NCBI RefSeq assembly: GCF_000003855.2
Contig: NW_003101653.1
Coordinates: 451,000 to 514,999, forward strand
DNA length: 64,000 bases
Direction: 5' to 3'
Origin: Blastomyces gilchristii SLH14081
Taxonomy: Eukaryota > Ascomycota > Eurotiomycetes > Onygenales > Ajellomycetaceae
The notes beneath the pieces were generated by a model, which had not been told where the DNA came from, did not search any database, and saw only the letters and a program-made list of their open reading frames with translations. Shown piece after piece: positions 49,191 to 61,000 of this stretch. The position numbers were made by a program, and so were the translations under genes. Each line of letters opens with the position of its first letter. Within the stretch, counting starts at the first letter, position 1.

Positions 49191-50406
49191 GGAAGTAATA
49201 CTATCTGCCGGTGCATTCGATACCCCGAAGATCTTGCTCCTCTCTGGTATTGGGCCTACTCAGGAGCTCACCCAGCACAATATTGAAACACTTCACGATC
49301 TTCCTGGGGTAGGCAAAGGTCTATCCGATCACCCCTTAGTTGTTATAGGAGCATCATATGCGCCCGCTGCAGGCCTCAGTGATCGAGTTAAATTTGTCTC
49401 TAACCCCGCTGCCGTTGAAGCTACACGAGAGCAATGGAGACGAGACGGGACTGGGGAGACAAACCTACACCAGTCTTGCGCTATCACCGGATGGCTGAAG
49501 GAAAATTCCATTCTCACAACTAACGAATATCAAAACCTAGATGCTCTTTGAAAGGAACACTTGGCCAAGGACTCCGTGCCCCATTATGAAGCCTTTCTTG
49601 CGGGACCCCATTTCCCCCCGACATACGTTATACCAGAGGGGACGTCGTATCTCTCTATTGTCGTTTGCCTTATGAATATGCAGTCCAAGGGCGAAGTTAC
49701 GCTAAAATCGGCAAACGCGACTAATCATCCCGTCATTGACCCCAATTACATGTCCCACCCTTTCGATCGAAAGATGCTGACCCTGGCAATCAGAGAAACT
49801 ATGAAGTTTTTCGAGTCTGGTGCGATTCTGCAAGAATTCAAGGCGTACGTCCTGGCTCTTCGGAGCCAGTCAGACGAAGATATCCATGTATGTTGTTGCT
49901 ATTGCCTTTCAATTAATTATTTCCCCCACTCTGGCGTTGCCTGTCTTTTCATACAAATAAATGTGAGGAAATCCAGGTAGGTATCGGTGTCTAACATACA
50001 AAAACGTTTGAAATATAGGAATTCATCGATGAAAACCTCCTGCCGGTCTTCCATGCCAATGGAACCGTAAAAGTGGGCAAATCGGACGACCCAACTGCAT
50101 GTACAGGCAAGGACTTCCGCGTGTATGGCGTTGAGAAGCTACGAGTAGTGGATTTGAGTGTTTGTCCAATGACCCCAAAGTGAGTTAACTGGCCTCCCTC
50201 TCTCTATATGCTTATATTTTTTTCTTCTTTTTGTATTATATTCTTATTTTATCATTACCCGTTCATCAGCACAAGTCCTAATAACGGTCTTTTAAAATAG
50301 CAACCATAGCCAGCCCACGGCCTATCTTGTGGCACAGACAGCTGCAGAGAAAGTTATTGCAGAATATGGTGGACAAGTCAATGGTACTCTCAAGGTTAAT
50401 AATTAG
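49191..50406 (+). pseudogene. GMC oxidoreductase, 5'-truncated, with internal stop
   Basis: C-terminal part of a glucose-methanol-choline flavoenzyme, which oxidises alcohols using FAD. It begins EVILSAGAFDTPKILLLSGI, the GMC signature 2 region; the N-terminal FAD-binding half is missing. A TGA at 49549-49551 breaks exon 1. Intron 1 is 49888-50018 (GTATGT, branch CTAAC at 49991, TAG), phase 0. Intron 2 is 50180-50300 (GTGAGT...TAG). The spliced end carries both expected active-site regions, VFHANGTVKVG and TPNNHSQPTAY, each with its His, and stops at TAG 50404-50406. Codon use and CpG content are normal, so it lies outside the RIP zone. The 5' side is joined to copia integrase. Likely a relic of a secretory or secondary-metabolite type GMC enzyme; the substrate is unknown. 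Confidence 0.85.
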
Positions 50407-51812
50407 TACAGGGTGGGTTTCACAGTGTACAGCTGGCTATACCAGAAACAGCTATTCAACAAACAATTTTCAAGCTTTTCTTTCTGGAGTAAACTACAAT
50501 ATAACTTCAGTTGCAGATTCTATGATCAAATAAGGTTCCCAATCATCTGCTTTGGCAATAAGCTATGGGATATTTTAGAAACTGGGTGGCATTTGCATAG
50601 AATCTTTCAAATAACTCTTCAGAGTTGAGGACTCAGGGAACAGAGATGAGGGAACTTCTGCCAGGTATGGCACACAGTCAACTCATCTACAATCATTCCG
50701 TCACAACTCTTTGCTTTTGCAGCCTAGTCTTCCTCAATTCACCTCTACCCGCCTTCGTCATGCCTGCGCTGACGATACCCAGGACCTGGAAGGAATAAAG
50801 TACGCAGCCAACTAGATGGTTTAAGTCAGAGTGTTGAGGAACGGCATACTATACTGACAACAAGTTGGATCAATAAAGCAAATCCGGAAAACTGGACAGA
50901 GGAGTAAGTGGAGAAATTAATGTAGAAGGGTGGGGTATGTAAGAGAGAAAGAGAAACCAACCTGGGATGATCAAAGGGATGAAGAGTTAGGGCTAATTCC
51001 GCCCAATCGAGCTAACTTCCCAAAATTATAGACTCGAAGCATTCATGGAGTCTTCTACTACCTCAAAATGCTCATTAATTCTTTTTAGGCTGTCGAAGCA
51101 GTGTTCGGATAGATCCCAATGACGATGCATGATGTACTTAAGGTTACTGTCAAAATGCATTCCAGCTCTGCTGTGTTAAATACTTTTCCTTTTCATTTTT
51201 TGACTGATCTATACTATCTGTTGGCTCTGTTTCAAAACTTCTATCTTTCATCGCCGGTTCTTGAAAACAATAGTTATACAACTATATCAGTGCTCTCTTC
51301 TTTCAACTACGCCTTTGTTTCAATTGGCCTTTATTTCATTCTAGCTTTCATTTTGTTTTCCATTTCGTGCAACCTTCCAAAGTGCGTTTTTCTGAGGTTT
51401 AGCTTTGTAGCTTCTTTAGAAACATCCCCGAAGTACTTCTTTAGCGATTAGCTGAGTCGCTTCTATCGCCAACTAATTTCATTTCTAGTAAACTGGGGAA
51501 TTGAAACGCCAAAGCTTATTCCGGTGAGCAAGGGGGTATGACAGGATATTAAAAAGGAAGAAGGACATGAAACACAATAGGGAACTGGATAATGGTATGA
51601 CACGGGGTAACCAAGTTTAGGTATGTATCAAGCAAACAAAATATACACAGTTGATGGTATTTTATAGCAAGCAAAAGAACAGAGCCGGGATATCAGCGGC
51701 AAGCCCGATCCCCCGGGAGCGAATGCCATGGAACCCTGGAAATCAAACAATGACAAAAACAGACCAACAGACCAACTGACCATGGCACATGCGATGAACT
51801 AAATGCTCACAA
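50407..51812. other. Intergenic region of normal composition
   Basis: No gene recognised. An open plus frame at 51119-51451 (110 codons) is Phe/Leu/Ser-rich with no motif and its codon use does not look coding. No repeat seen. Confidence 0.45.
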
Positions 51813-52241
51813 CTATTCTGACTGGGAGAACCATTCGATCTCCCGCAGCGCTCCGCCAATCCAAGCTGCGTTGTTGCCGGCTACACGGCTACCAAGGTTT
51901 TGGCCGGCAAATTGTTGGAACTTGATGTCATAGTCATGGGGTTGGGAAACAACCCAACATAACAGGCAAAGAATGAAAAACAACTCTTTGAGGGCAGGAT
52001 AAGTTATATCAAAGAACCTGTGGCCTACAAAGAAAAGAGGAAAAGAAGAAGGAAATAACCGGAGAAAAATCACATCAGTTTCTCTAAAGCTGACTTCGGA
52101 TGTGGTCCCACAAATCCTCAATGGTTGGATAGGGAAGCCAGCTACACCTATTTTTCCATGTAAAATTCATCGGGGCGGACTCTTCATAAATAGCCACATT
52201 ACTCGAGGCAACAGGTGCGGGCTGTTGCAAATTTTGTCGAT
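51813..52241 (-). other. Possible terminal exons of an unknown minus-strand gene
   Basis: Two stretches look protein-like on the minus strand. One runs from an acceptor-like CTCCCAACAG (next base 52241) to TAG at 52086-52084; its end reads WLPYPTIEDLWDHIRSQL. The other is an open frame, 52121-51813, ending NNAAWIGGALREIEWFSQSE. They are in different frames and no splice that joins them was found. Plus-strand frames overlap the first. No family recognised. Confidence 0.22.
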
Positions 52242-52351
52242 CTGTTGGGAGGGGAGAAAACGCACATCGCGATGCCTACTACACATTACATATACTTCCC
52301 CTTAAGTTCCGGCACGCTCTCTGTCAAGGAGCTTGACCAGGCCAAAATGCG

Positions 52352-52948
52352 GTGTTTATCTGGTGCCTTCATTGCGAAGGGTATGTATACCGTGTACATA
52401 GGTTTTCTATACACCAGCGCCACCACCGACAGTTCATGCATATCGAGCACCAGCTACAATTAACTAACTGGGAAATCCCAACGGCAGGCGAACAGAGAGG
52501 CCAGAATCAAGAAACGGACTGTATCCTCTGCTTCGAGACCCTCCACCGCGACATGCGATTTCGAGAACTACCCTGCCACCACATCTTCCACAAGCCATGC
52601 ATCGACGCCTGGTTATCAAAACGCGATGCAAGCTGCCCCTTGTGTCGGCAGACATTCTACCACCTGAAGCGGCCGCAAAGTCTCACTGCACCACCCCCGT
52701 ATCACCTTTCTCCCTCGCTTGGCTTTACCGTGCCAAGTCCTCTTCGCAGCGAACACTCATTACCATCGTCCCCCCCCCCCTCGTCACCGTCGGAGCAGGA
52801 AACGACCCGACAAGCGACTGCGCATTGTAGGGGTCCATGGGAGGTAGTCAAGTGGTGGAGGAGACACCGACAACGACGGCGGAGGGTGGAGTATTTGAGG
52901 GATGGGATTCGGACACCAACGCAACAACAACCAGGCGCCCTTGCTTAA
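52352..52948 (+). CDS. RING-H2 finger protein (probable E3 ubiquitin ligase)
   Basis: 198-codon frame. A RING-H2 domain sits at residues 57-98: C57-x2-C60-x14-C75-x1-H77-x2-H80-x2-C83-x11-C95-x2-C98, with the usual Trp (AWL) after the sixth ligand and Pro (CPLC) before the last, as in E2-binding RING domains. A Pro/Ser-rich stretch (about 107-150) and a basic segment (WWRRHRQRRRRVEY, about 167-180) follow. All zinc ligands are intact. The start is doubtful: residues 1-30 do not look like a natural N-terminus, and open plus frames upstream (52102-52305, 52215-52463) suggest earlier exons, but no in-frame splice was found. No membrane segment seen. The region keeps CpG and is not RIP-affected. 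Domain call is firm, gene limits are not. Confidence 0.72.
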   Translation: MFIWCLHCEGYVYRVHRFSIHQRHHRQFMHIEHQLQLTNWEIPTAGEQRGQNQETDCILCFETLHRDMRFRELPCHHIFHKPCIDAWLSKRDASCPLCRQTFYHLKRPQSLTAPPPYHLSPSLGFTVPSPLRSEHSLPSSPPPSSPSEQETTRQATAHCRGPWEVVKWWRRHRQRRRRVEYLRDGIRTPTQQQPGALA

Positions 52949-53826
52949 TAGTAAGGGTAATATCATAAAAAAAAAGGGCGTTGGATGCTTGTTTTGCTCT
53001 TTCTTAGGGAGGGTCCCTAAGGCTAATTAAACAACGACCGGTAAAATGTCCTATGAGGGATCTCCTTTTGGATTGGCTTGAAGCACTTAGTGTGGTTCAT
53101 TTCGGGCGAGGGCTGCGAATCTCTAAAGGGATTTTTTTCCCTCCTGTTTAATTTTAATTTTTTATTTCGACATCCGTTCCGTCAAAATCCAGGGACGACA
53201 CAGGTGCGTGAGGTAGCGGGTGCTGGGCGCCTTTTATAAAGGGTGGTGGAAACTAAACTGAGGACCAAACTGACTCATTGGGTGATAAAGTTTTGGCGCT
53301 AAATATCTTCCACGGCCGGCTATTTATAGCCCTCCATGTCAAAAAGAGTCAACACCGTTTTCAGGTGGGGCAAGGCGGGTTTATAATGAAATAGGTCACT
53401 TTGCGTCGTTCATTAATTCGTGCGCTTCTTCATGAGAGGCCTTAATCTACGGTGTGTAACATCATCGCTCGCCTAAGTTAAGTGGGGACATCTGGCCGTG
53501 ACTGTATGTAATTCCATTTTATGAGATTGCGCTCTTCAGAGGAACAGTGGAAAACAGCATGTGGGCCATTCTCCTCGCCAGGATCGCCACCTCATACTCC
53601 ATCCTTAAGAAAAGAGTTGGGTGGAAGACGGAAAAGACGCGCAAACTCGCTTTATTATTTAAAATGTTGTACAAATGGCATGATTCACGCATGAGCGGTA
53701 GGCCTAGCAATCTAGATCATTATTTGTACTAAGTAGCTTTGGGTGGAAGACGGAATCCAAAAATTTACCCACTAGCACATGATAGCTTTACTGCGTAACT
53801 TTAAACCCAGCTGGGGGTAACATTTC
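52949..53826. other. Intergenic region of normal composition
   Basis: Follows the RING gene with an A9 run near 52968. No gene recognised; short frames on both strands at 53519-53732 overlap and have no motif. Small palindromic pieces (GGCTATTTATAGCC near 53317) were noted. Confidence 0.4.
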
Positions 53827-54355
53827 ATGATCTATCCGCAGTGGATTCTAACCCATGGATGGGATATCTGCCCTTGCGGTTCCAGAAGGTTCTCCACTCC
53901 TTTCCAAGAGCAATTGGCAGCGGGAAAGCCCTTCCTCGAGCTCCAAGTAGCGGATATCGAAGGGGAGAATATGAGAATAGTATCTTCGGAGCGGGGGGGA
54001 GGAGGGGCCGATTTCCACCTAGCGGAGGCAACGTCAGTTTTTCTTGTTCAGCGTCGGAAAGATATGGATGCGGCGGGGCGGGAACAAACCCCCCGGTGGG
54101 AGGAGAGCAGCGGCAAGAATTGGTACCGATGGTGGCACCGTTCACACAAGGTATCTTATGTATGTAGTTAAGGGTTATTTAGTTAAGTTAGTCATTCCGT
54201 TTTTGCAGCCGGAAGCAACTTGCTTCCACCAGAACCCGGAATCATTTCAAGCCGCCTTGAAAATTGGGTTACTAAACCTGGCAGCGAGTCTTGCGAAGTC
54301 GAGAAACAAGAAGTCACTTCGGGGTTACTGGCAATATCTTAATTGGAGGAACTGA
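53827..54355 (+). CDS. Hypothetical two-exon frame (weak)
   Basis: Exon 1 from 53827 and exon 2 from 54209 to TGA 54353-54355 can be joined by a 58-bp intron at 54151-54208 (AG/GTATCT...TTTTGCAG) in phase 0. This gives about 156 residues with a charged middle (LELQVADIEGENMRIV) and no known domain. A second plus frame, from 53841, is also open and can be spliced to stop at 54340-54342, and the minus strand is open for 106 codons (54145-53825). GC-rich sequence could explain all three by chance. Confidence 0.25.
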
Positions 54356-54542
54356 TATCCGTCCGTGCGGTTCGCCTTACGTTTCTTGATTGCATCGGGC
54401 ACTTTTAACCACCGTTGGAATGAAGCTCGCGTTTTATTAAGCTTTCCTCGGCCTCCTGGGGCTCCATCCGATGGAGCGTTATTACATGTAGCAAAGAACG
54501 AAGTACTACGGCGTATGTAGCAACGATCACAGCTGGGCTACC

Positions 54543-54797
54543 ATGGTCCGTTCCGATCCCGGGGTTCCACCGTGGCTAGATCACGATATGATGTCAAAAC
54601 TTTATACGCAGACGAACAGATGGTTCGTGCAGGATTTCAACGTGGAAGAGAGGAGCGACTTCGGGGTCTCGAACTATATCCTGTGGAACTTCCCAATTCT
54701 TCTTCTTCTTCTTACTCCTGTTGCCCTCCGGTGTCATCAGAATGGGAGCGAGCAAGAATGTGGGGCGGATATGAGAAATTATCTGATGACTAGGTAG
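54543..54797 (+). other. Overlapping open frames, no recognised product
   Basis: Two plus frames (84 and 73 codons) and one minus frame (69 codons) overlap here. A (TTC)n run near 54700 gives Ser5 in one frame and Leu5 in another. No motif. Possibly a remnant of a coding exon ending at TAG 54791 in the 73-codon frame. Confidence 0.2.
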
Positions 54798-55924
54798 CAG
54801 CATTCCTGGCAGTGCTTTCGTGGCTGACAGAATGTGATGGGCAGATTCTCAATTGGCGAATGATCGAAGCGTGCGTCACTCAACCCAAGAGGAGATTCTT
54901 CTTTTGAAGCCATGGGATGAAAAAGAGCTGCTGTGGCAGAACGACAAAAAAGACTTTGAATATTTCCGATGACAAAGATTGCAAAATACGAAAAAAGAAT
55001 GGCTGATGAGGCACAATCTGCGATTCTAGATAGCCGGGTTTAACCTATGCGCCGTGCCACGCAGACGGATAGCAATAATATGGTCGAAATTGCCTGCCTA
55101 CGTTTGGATTCATGATTTCCAATTATTGTGGCGGACATATTACTTGCGAAAACAGAATTTTCCCAGGCCCCCCTGAAAATTAGTAGCAAAACACCACCAA
55201 AAAATCAAAATATCTGCATTTCTCTAGAATCATTCAATATCATCCAATATGCGTCTTTTTCAATCAAATATCATCCAAATACGCGTCTTTCTTACCTTTA
55301 TCATCAATATGTCATCTCAAACTCTGTGATTTCATCATCAATGAGATTGTACACCTTCTTAAGAATGGTTATATATCTGCTGAGATCACACAAAGCATTG
55401 ATTGTTATCTGACTACTGTATATTGAATTCAATGAAATCTTTGCTATTTTGAAACTGTTAGAGAACTCTGTTCAATATGTGATGTAAAGTCAAAGATTAT
55501 ATCAGATATCTTATCAGAATTGAAGAGTTAGTTAGATACTCAGTTTGATGAAGATTTTGAAGCTTTGTTATATCATACAGTTGAGAACTTCATGAGAGAA
55601 AAAGATAGAAAAGAATATTTCAGATCTACTTATATAGAATAGTATTATAATAATTAGAAAGATTCAGATTACAATTCATTATAATACAAATTTAGAAGTG
55701 AAAGCAGTATGAGATCTATTCTCATCACTATAAATAGTGAATAAAGATGATTTGAATTTCTGCAATTTTGTCTGTTATAATGAACTTTTTAATTCATCTC
55801 TTATAATTTGAAATATACTCTTGTCAATATTCATATGAAGCAACTGTTCCCTTGTCAATCAATTGAAGTATTCATCAAATTGAGGTATTGAACTGCTTTG
55901 AATTGGAGATGGAACAGCGGATTC
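54798..55924. other. Transition from normal to AT-rich DNA
   Basis: Composition falls at about 55200. A short imperfect direct repeat (ATCATCCAATATGCGTCTTT and ATCATCCAAATACGCGTCTTT) lies at 55241-55290. From 55400 the sequence looks RIP-affected and shows no recognisable domain in either strand. Confidence 0.45.
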
Positions 55925-56660
55925 AATGAAAGATTTCAACAGTGTATTTGATGGAAGATTCAACGGTGGATTCAATGGAAGATTCAATGGTGGATTTGAT
56001 GGAAGATTTCAACGGCGGATTCGATGGAAGATTCAACGGTGGATTCGATGGAAGATTTCAACGGCGGATTCGATGGAAGATTTCAACAGTGTATTCAATG
56101 GAAGATTCAACGGTGGATTCGATGGAAGATTTCAACAGTGTATTCGATGGAAGATTCAACGGTGGATTTGATGGAAGATTTCAATGCCGGGTTCGATGGA
56201 AGATTTCAACAGCGGATTCAATGAAAGATTTCAACAGTGTATTTGATGGAAGATTCAACGGTGGATTCAATGGAAGATTCAATGGTGGATTTGATGGAAG
56301 ATTTCAACAGTGTATTCGATGGAAGATTTCAACGGCGGATTTGATGGAAGATTTCAACGCCGGGTTCGATGGAAGATTCAACGGTGGATTTGATGGAAGA
56401 TTCAACAGTGAATTTGATGGAAGATTTCAACGCCGGGTTCGATGGAAGATTCAACGGTGGATTCGATGGAAGATTCAACGGTGGATTTGATGGAAGATTT
56501 CAACGGCGGATTCGATGGAAGATTTCAACAGTGGATTCAATGAAAGATTCAACAGTGGATTCGATGGAAGATTCAACAGTGAATTTGATGAAAGATTTCA
56601 ACAGCGGATTTGATGGAAGATTTCAACAGCAGATTCAATAGAAGATTTCAACAGCAGATC
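55925..56660. repeat. Minisatellite, about 30 units of 24/25 bp
   Basis: Tandem units of GATGGAAGATTCAACGGTGG-ATTC (24 bp) mixed with a 25-bp form having an extra T (GATTTCAACGG). By my count there are 30 units. Variants at the AACGGTGG core (AACGGCGG, AACAGTGT, AACGCCGG, AACAGTGA) are mainly transitions plus a few other changes. Units 1-3 recur as units 13-15, so there is a higher-order pattern of about 300 bp. Mixed unit lengths shift the frame, so the long Asp/Gly/Phe-rich frames across it (55942-56490, 182 codons, and others) are by-products and not a gene. CpG is kept although the surroundings have little. Confidence 0.92.
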
Positions 56661-57691
56661 TGAATGTGAATGATAATGAGATTGTGAATTCAGTTCTTCT
56701 ATTTCTTTCATCATATATTTCATCATCATCACATTGATTATCTCACTTGAAAATGTTATATTGAATGAAGTTGAAGCTGTCAGAGCTGAAGAAGAGAATA
56801 TAATCACTGACATTTGAGAGATCTATATAAAAGAATTGATTGTAGAAGTTGTAGATTTATTCTTCTGATTCTTCTTCTTCTTTCTACTTATTAATCATTT
56901 TATTATCTCTTTTATTCTTTATCTTATTAATAATCACCTGTTCATACAATCTGTATAAGATGTCAGGTTCAGAGGTAGAGATTCACAGATATAGAATTCT
57001 CAGACTGAGTCTCTATATTCTTCTTATTCACCTGCTTCTTCATCTCATCATTGACTGAATCCTCTTCATTATCCGGAACTTCTGAAACAGATAGTTTAAG
57101 AAGACTGAGTGTTACGCGCTACGCATTCACGTTACGCGTCATACGCGTATTTCTCATCATGCCTGCGTAATTCTCAGAACGCTCATCTTTTTCTTCTTTA
57201 TATATTCTCATTCTTTCTCATTCTAGCTAGCTAGAAGAGAATGAAACTCAACTTCAACTTCATTGAATAATATTATATATAATAGCATGTCTATATACGC
57301 GTTCTAGTATCTAGATTCAGTTATGATTAAATTTTAAATAAGATAGTAATTGCAGCTTCTAGTACTAGTTATTATATAAAGATTACAGACTTATAGATAT
57401 AAGATTACTATTATAAAATATTATCTATATTATTTATTTAACTGCTTCTGCTTAATCTCTATTACTACTTAGTTTATCTGTATTAATATATTACTATATT
57501 ATTATTATTCTCAGTCTATAAACTCAATCAGATCTTGTATTCTGAATTAAAATATTAAGAGATAGAAGTTACTCTGCTTCTTTATCTCTCTTTTAAATAT
57601 TAACAGTAAGTAGTGAATTATTATATATACTTTCTCTCATAATCTCATCTTTCACTCACAGAGATGAAAATTTCATAAAATAAAATTCTCT
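56661..57691. other. Degenerate AT-rich sequence with a small CpG cluster
   Basis: No gene recognised; a 71-codon minus frame at 56813-56598 overlaps the end of the minisatellite. At 57111-57185 lies an unusual cluster of ACG/GCG-containing words, including ACGCGT at 57134-57139 and 57143-57148, with another ACGCGT at 57297-57302. A self-complementary TTCTAGCTAGCTAGAA lies near 57220. The last 5 bases before element E (57692-57696, AGTTT) are its target duplication. Confidence 0.45.
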
Positions 57692-57696
57692 AGTTT

Positions 57697-58005
57697 TATG
57701 ACAGGCTGCGCCTGATCAATTATATAGACTATTCTATTACACTTCACAGATTTCAATCACTTCATTCTTGAATATATATGCTCTGATTCTCAGCCATTCT
57801 CAATCACTGATTCTCAGCTGCTATGAACGCGCGTATATTCTCCCGCCCTGAAGCTCCACTGTGTACATCATCACATATACATATAAATATTCATCTCAAT
57901 TGCTAATTCTTGCACTTTCTCTTTCTTTTCTTCTCTAATGTTTTTATCTTTGTTATATAAGATCTATCAATATTATACTGATCTATTCAGTGTAGATTTC
58001 TTACA
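57697..58005 (+). repeat. 5' LTR of element E
   Basis: 309 bp, starting TATGACAGGCTGCGCC (altered from TGTGGC...) and ending TTTCTTACA. TATA box at 57882-57887. CpG partly kept (GAACGCGCG, TCCCGCCC). Confidence 0.92.
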
Positions 58006-61000
58006 CTATAAAAATATTCATTATCTTCTTATTAGAAAATGATTATTCATGTATTATCTTCTCATCAGAAACAATTATTCATTAAGAGATATCTAAATAT
58101 ATAATAATATATAAGAAATAGAGAAACAGTTAAGCAGATATTAAGTTCTCAGATAGAAGCTACTTATCAGTTATTCTGACTCTGTAATAAGATTCTACAA
58201 AGAGAATATCAGTGAAAGATCTGAGAGTTCTGACACTTAGATATATAAGATATTCATACAATTACACTTCTTTAAATTTCACAGATATCATATATTCAAT
58301 AAATGATATAATCATGTCTAATGATAATATGAGAGAATCTCTGAACATGAGCATAGATACAGTATCACAGTGACTTCAAGCAATATTGAAACTATAACAA
58401 TAATAAATAGCTGATATGTATACAACTTAACAATATCAATATAAAGAGATTCAATGACTAATTCACACAATTTCAACATCTACAGAATTGAATATAAAAG
58501 TGCTGAAAGAATGCTTAGATACTCCTGCATATTTTAATACTTTTGATCTCACTCTCTACTTATCATGAAGAATGAAAATACTTGTGAAACTGAGTATAGA
58601 TAAAGATGTCATCAGTTCATTAATCAATCAAGATTGATATATCAATGAATGATTGAAAGATTGTATAAAACAGAAGTTTCATTCATGAATGAAAGCATGT
58701 GAACCAGTATTATGAACACCTGACAATATCATGAAATATCTTGATATTCTGTTTCAAGACACTGCTATATAATAGAAAGTATTAGATTGACTACAGAGCA
58801 TCTGACAGAGAAACATTTCTCTTATAATATTCATTTCTGACTTCAATATCAAGATTCTAGAAGCAGATAATCAATCTTGAGAGAATCAAATAAAGATTAG
58901 CATGCTTAAGAAGACATTAACTTTCAAACTCTTATAAGTTCTTATAAGTATAGACAAAGATCAGACTTATAAAGACTTCTATACACAGCTTCAGACAATG
59001 AATAATCATCTTACTAAGCTCAAGAATATACAGAACAGTGACAGAAGACATTATATCTCAGTAACTCATACACTCATATCAAGGAATAATAATGATGCAG
59101 ATGTCATGAATTGAATAGACTTAAATATCTACACATAAGCAAGGGTCTCTGCTGTCTGAACAGGCTTCTAAGTCTCTGAGATCACTTCTGAAGAAGTCAC
59201 TGATCAATATCAATATAAAGTATACATTAACTGTAACTAATCAGAACACATTGCTTTCAACTGCTGATTAATCTATGTGTCTTCATACTCAAGAGAAAGA
59301 TCAGCATCTTCTTGTTCAAAGAATGAATCAGTGTCTGTTCACATCAATCACATTACATTAGAGAAAGATTCAGAAGATAATTATAAGAATGTCTTAATAA
59401 AACAGAAAAAAGATTAGCTTCTGTTTAAATTCATAAACAGAAGCTTGAAGAGATCAGATAACAATGATTTGAAGAGAAGATGATAATGAATACAATTCTT
59501 GTATCTACTGTGATTGATAATATGTATAATATGAAAGCTATAATAGACAGCAGTCTATGCCACTATACAATGATAAAATCTTCAGTCATAAGATATTATA
59601 ATCTTCAGCATATTCCTTTATTAAAACCTTGACTTCTCACAGAATTTAATAATTCAAAAGATATTTATATCTGTTACATGATAAAGCTGATTATAGATGT
59701 GAGAAAACATCAACATAAAGATGTCTATATATATGAAGTTAATAATCTTGATTATAATCTTATATTAGAACTTGCCTGACTATCTGAACAAGATATCTTA
59801 TTAAACACTTAAAACAGAAGCTTGATATTCCCTAACAATGATAGAATTCATGAAGATGATATTTACAAGACTATTGATCTGACACTGATCTCTGTTAATA
59901 TCTATGAAATGCTCAGAAAAAGAAGTTGCTGAAAGAATCACTGATAGCAGAATTATATATTAATCTATTCTGTTAGTCTGACTGATATTAAAAAGACTCT
60001 AGAAAAATTATTCTATATTATAATAACAGATTCTCATACAAAACTCTCTCAATAATATCATGAATATCTAGATATCTTTCAATAAGATAATATTATAAAT
60101 ATATCTCTCTTACAAGATTCTGAAGTGAATCATAGTATCAAGTTAGAGAAAAAGAATGATAAGAATCTTAAACTGTTATAAGACTCTCTTTATAACATAT
60201 TTCAAGATGAACTTCTTCTTCTTCAAAAGACACTCAATGATCTGTTAAATAAAGAATTCATATATATTAGTAACTCTTTCACTGCAGCCTCTATTCTCTT
60301 TACAAAGAAATCAGATAAAGAACTCTGATTCTGTGTGAACTACTAAGATCTGAACAGATTGACAAAGAAAGATCAATATCTCTTATCTCTTATCAATGAA
60401 ATTCTAGCATGAATCAGATGAGCTCAATAGTTTATAAAACTAGATATCATCACTGTGTTTTATAAGATTCATATCACTGAAGAAGATGAATGACTTACAG
60501 TATTCTGAACATGTTATAATCTCTTTGAATGAATAGTTACACTCTTTGAACTAATTAACACTCTCAGTACATTTCAGAAGTATATCAACTGAGCACTCTG
60601 AGATTTTCTTAATAAGTTTATATCTGCTTATCTAGATGACATTCTCATCTTTATCAATGAATTCAGAAAAGAATATCAAGAGTATATATAAAAGATATTA
60701 TAACAGCTATGAGAAGCAGAACTACTGATAGATATTAATAAGTATGATTTTGAAGTCAAGAGTATCAAGTATCTGAGTTTTATTATAGAAGCTGATAAGA
60801 GAATTCAAATGAATTCTGAGAAAGTCTCTACTATTCTTGAATGAGAAGCTCTGTGTACTATGAAAGATATACAAAGCTTTATCAGATTTACTAACTTCTA
60901 TCAGTGATTTATACAAAACTTCTTAGATATTATAAGATCACTTACAGATCTTACTAAGAAAGACTCAGTATTTCAATAATTAGTGAATGCTGAAGCTGTA

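Noticed and set aside
51119..51451. 110-codon hydrophobic plus frame
   Set aside because: Phe/Leu/Ser-rich with no domain, no clear codon bias and no supporting neighbours.
52464..52655. Cys/Arg-rich minus frame
   Set aside because: Shadow of the RING-H2 domain on the opposite strand.
53825..54145. 106-codon minus frame
   Set aside because: Overlaps two open plus frames in GC-rich DNA; nothing distinguishes it as coding.
55942..56490. 182-codon open frame rich in Asp, Gly and Phe
   Set aside because: It is a by-product of the 24/25-bp minisatellite; three frames are open over the same units and unit-length changes shift the frame.
55925..56660. CRISPR-like array
   Set aside because: Units are contiguous with no unique spacers, and the organism is a fungus.
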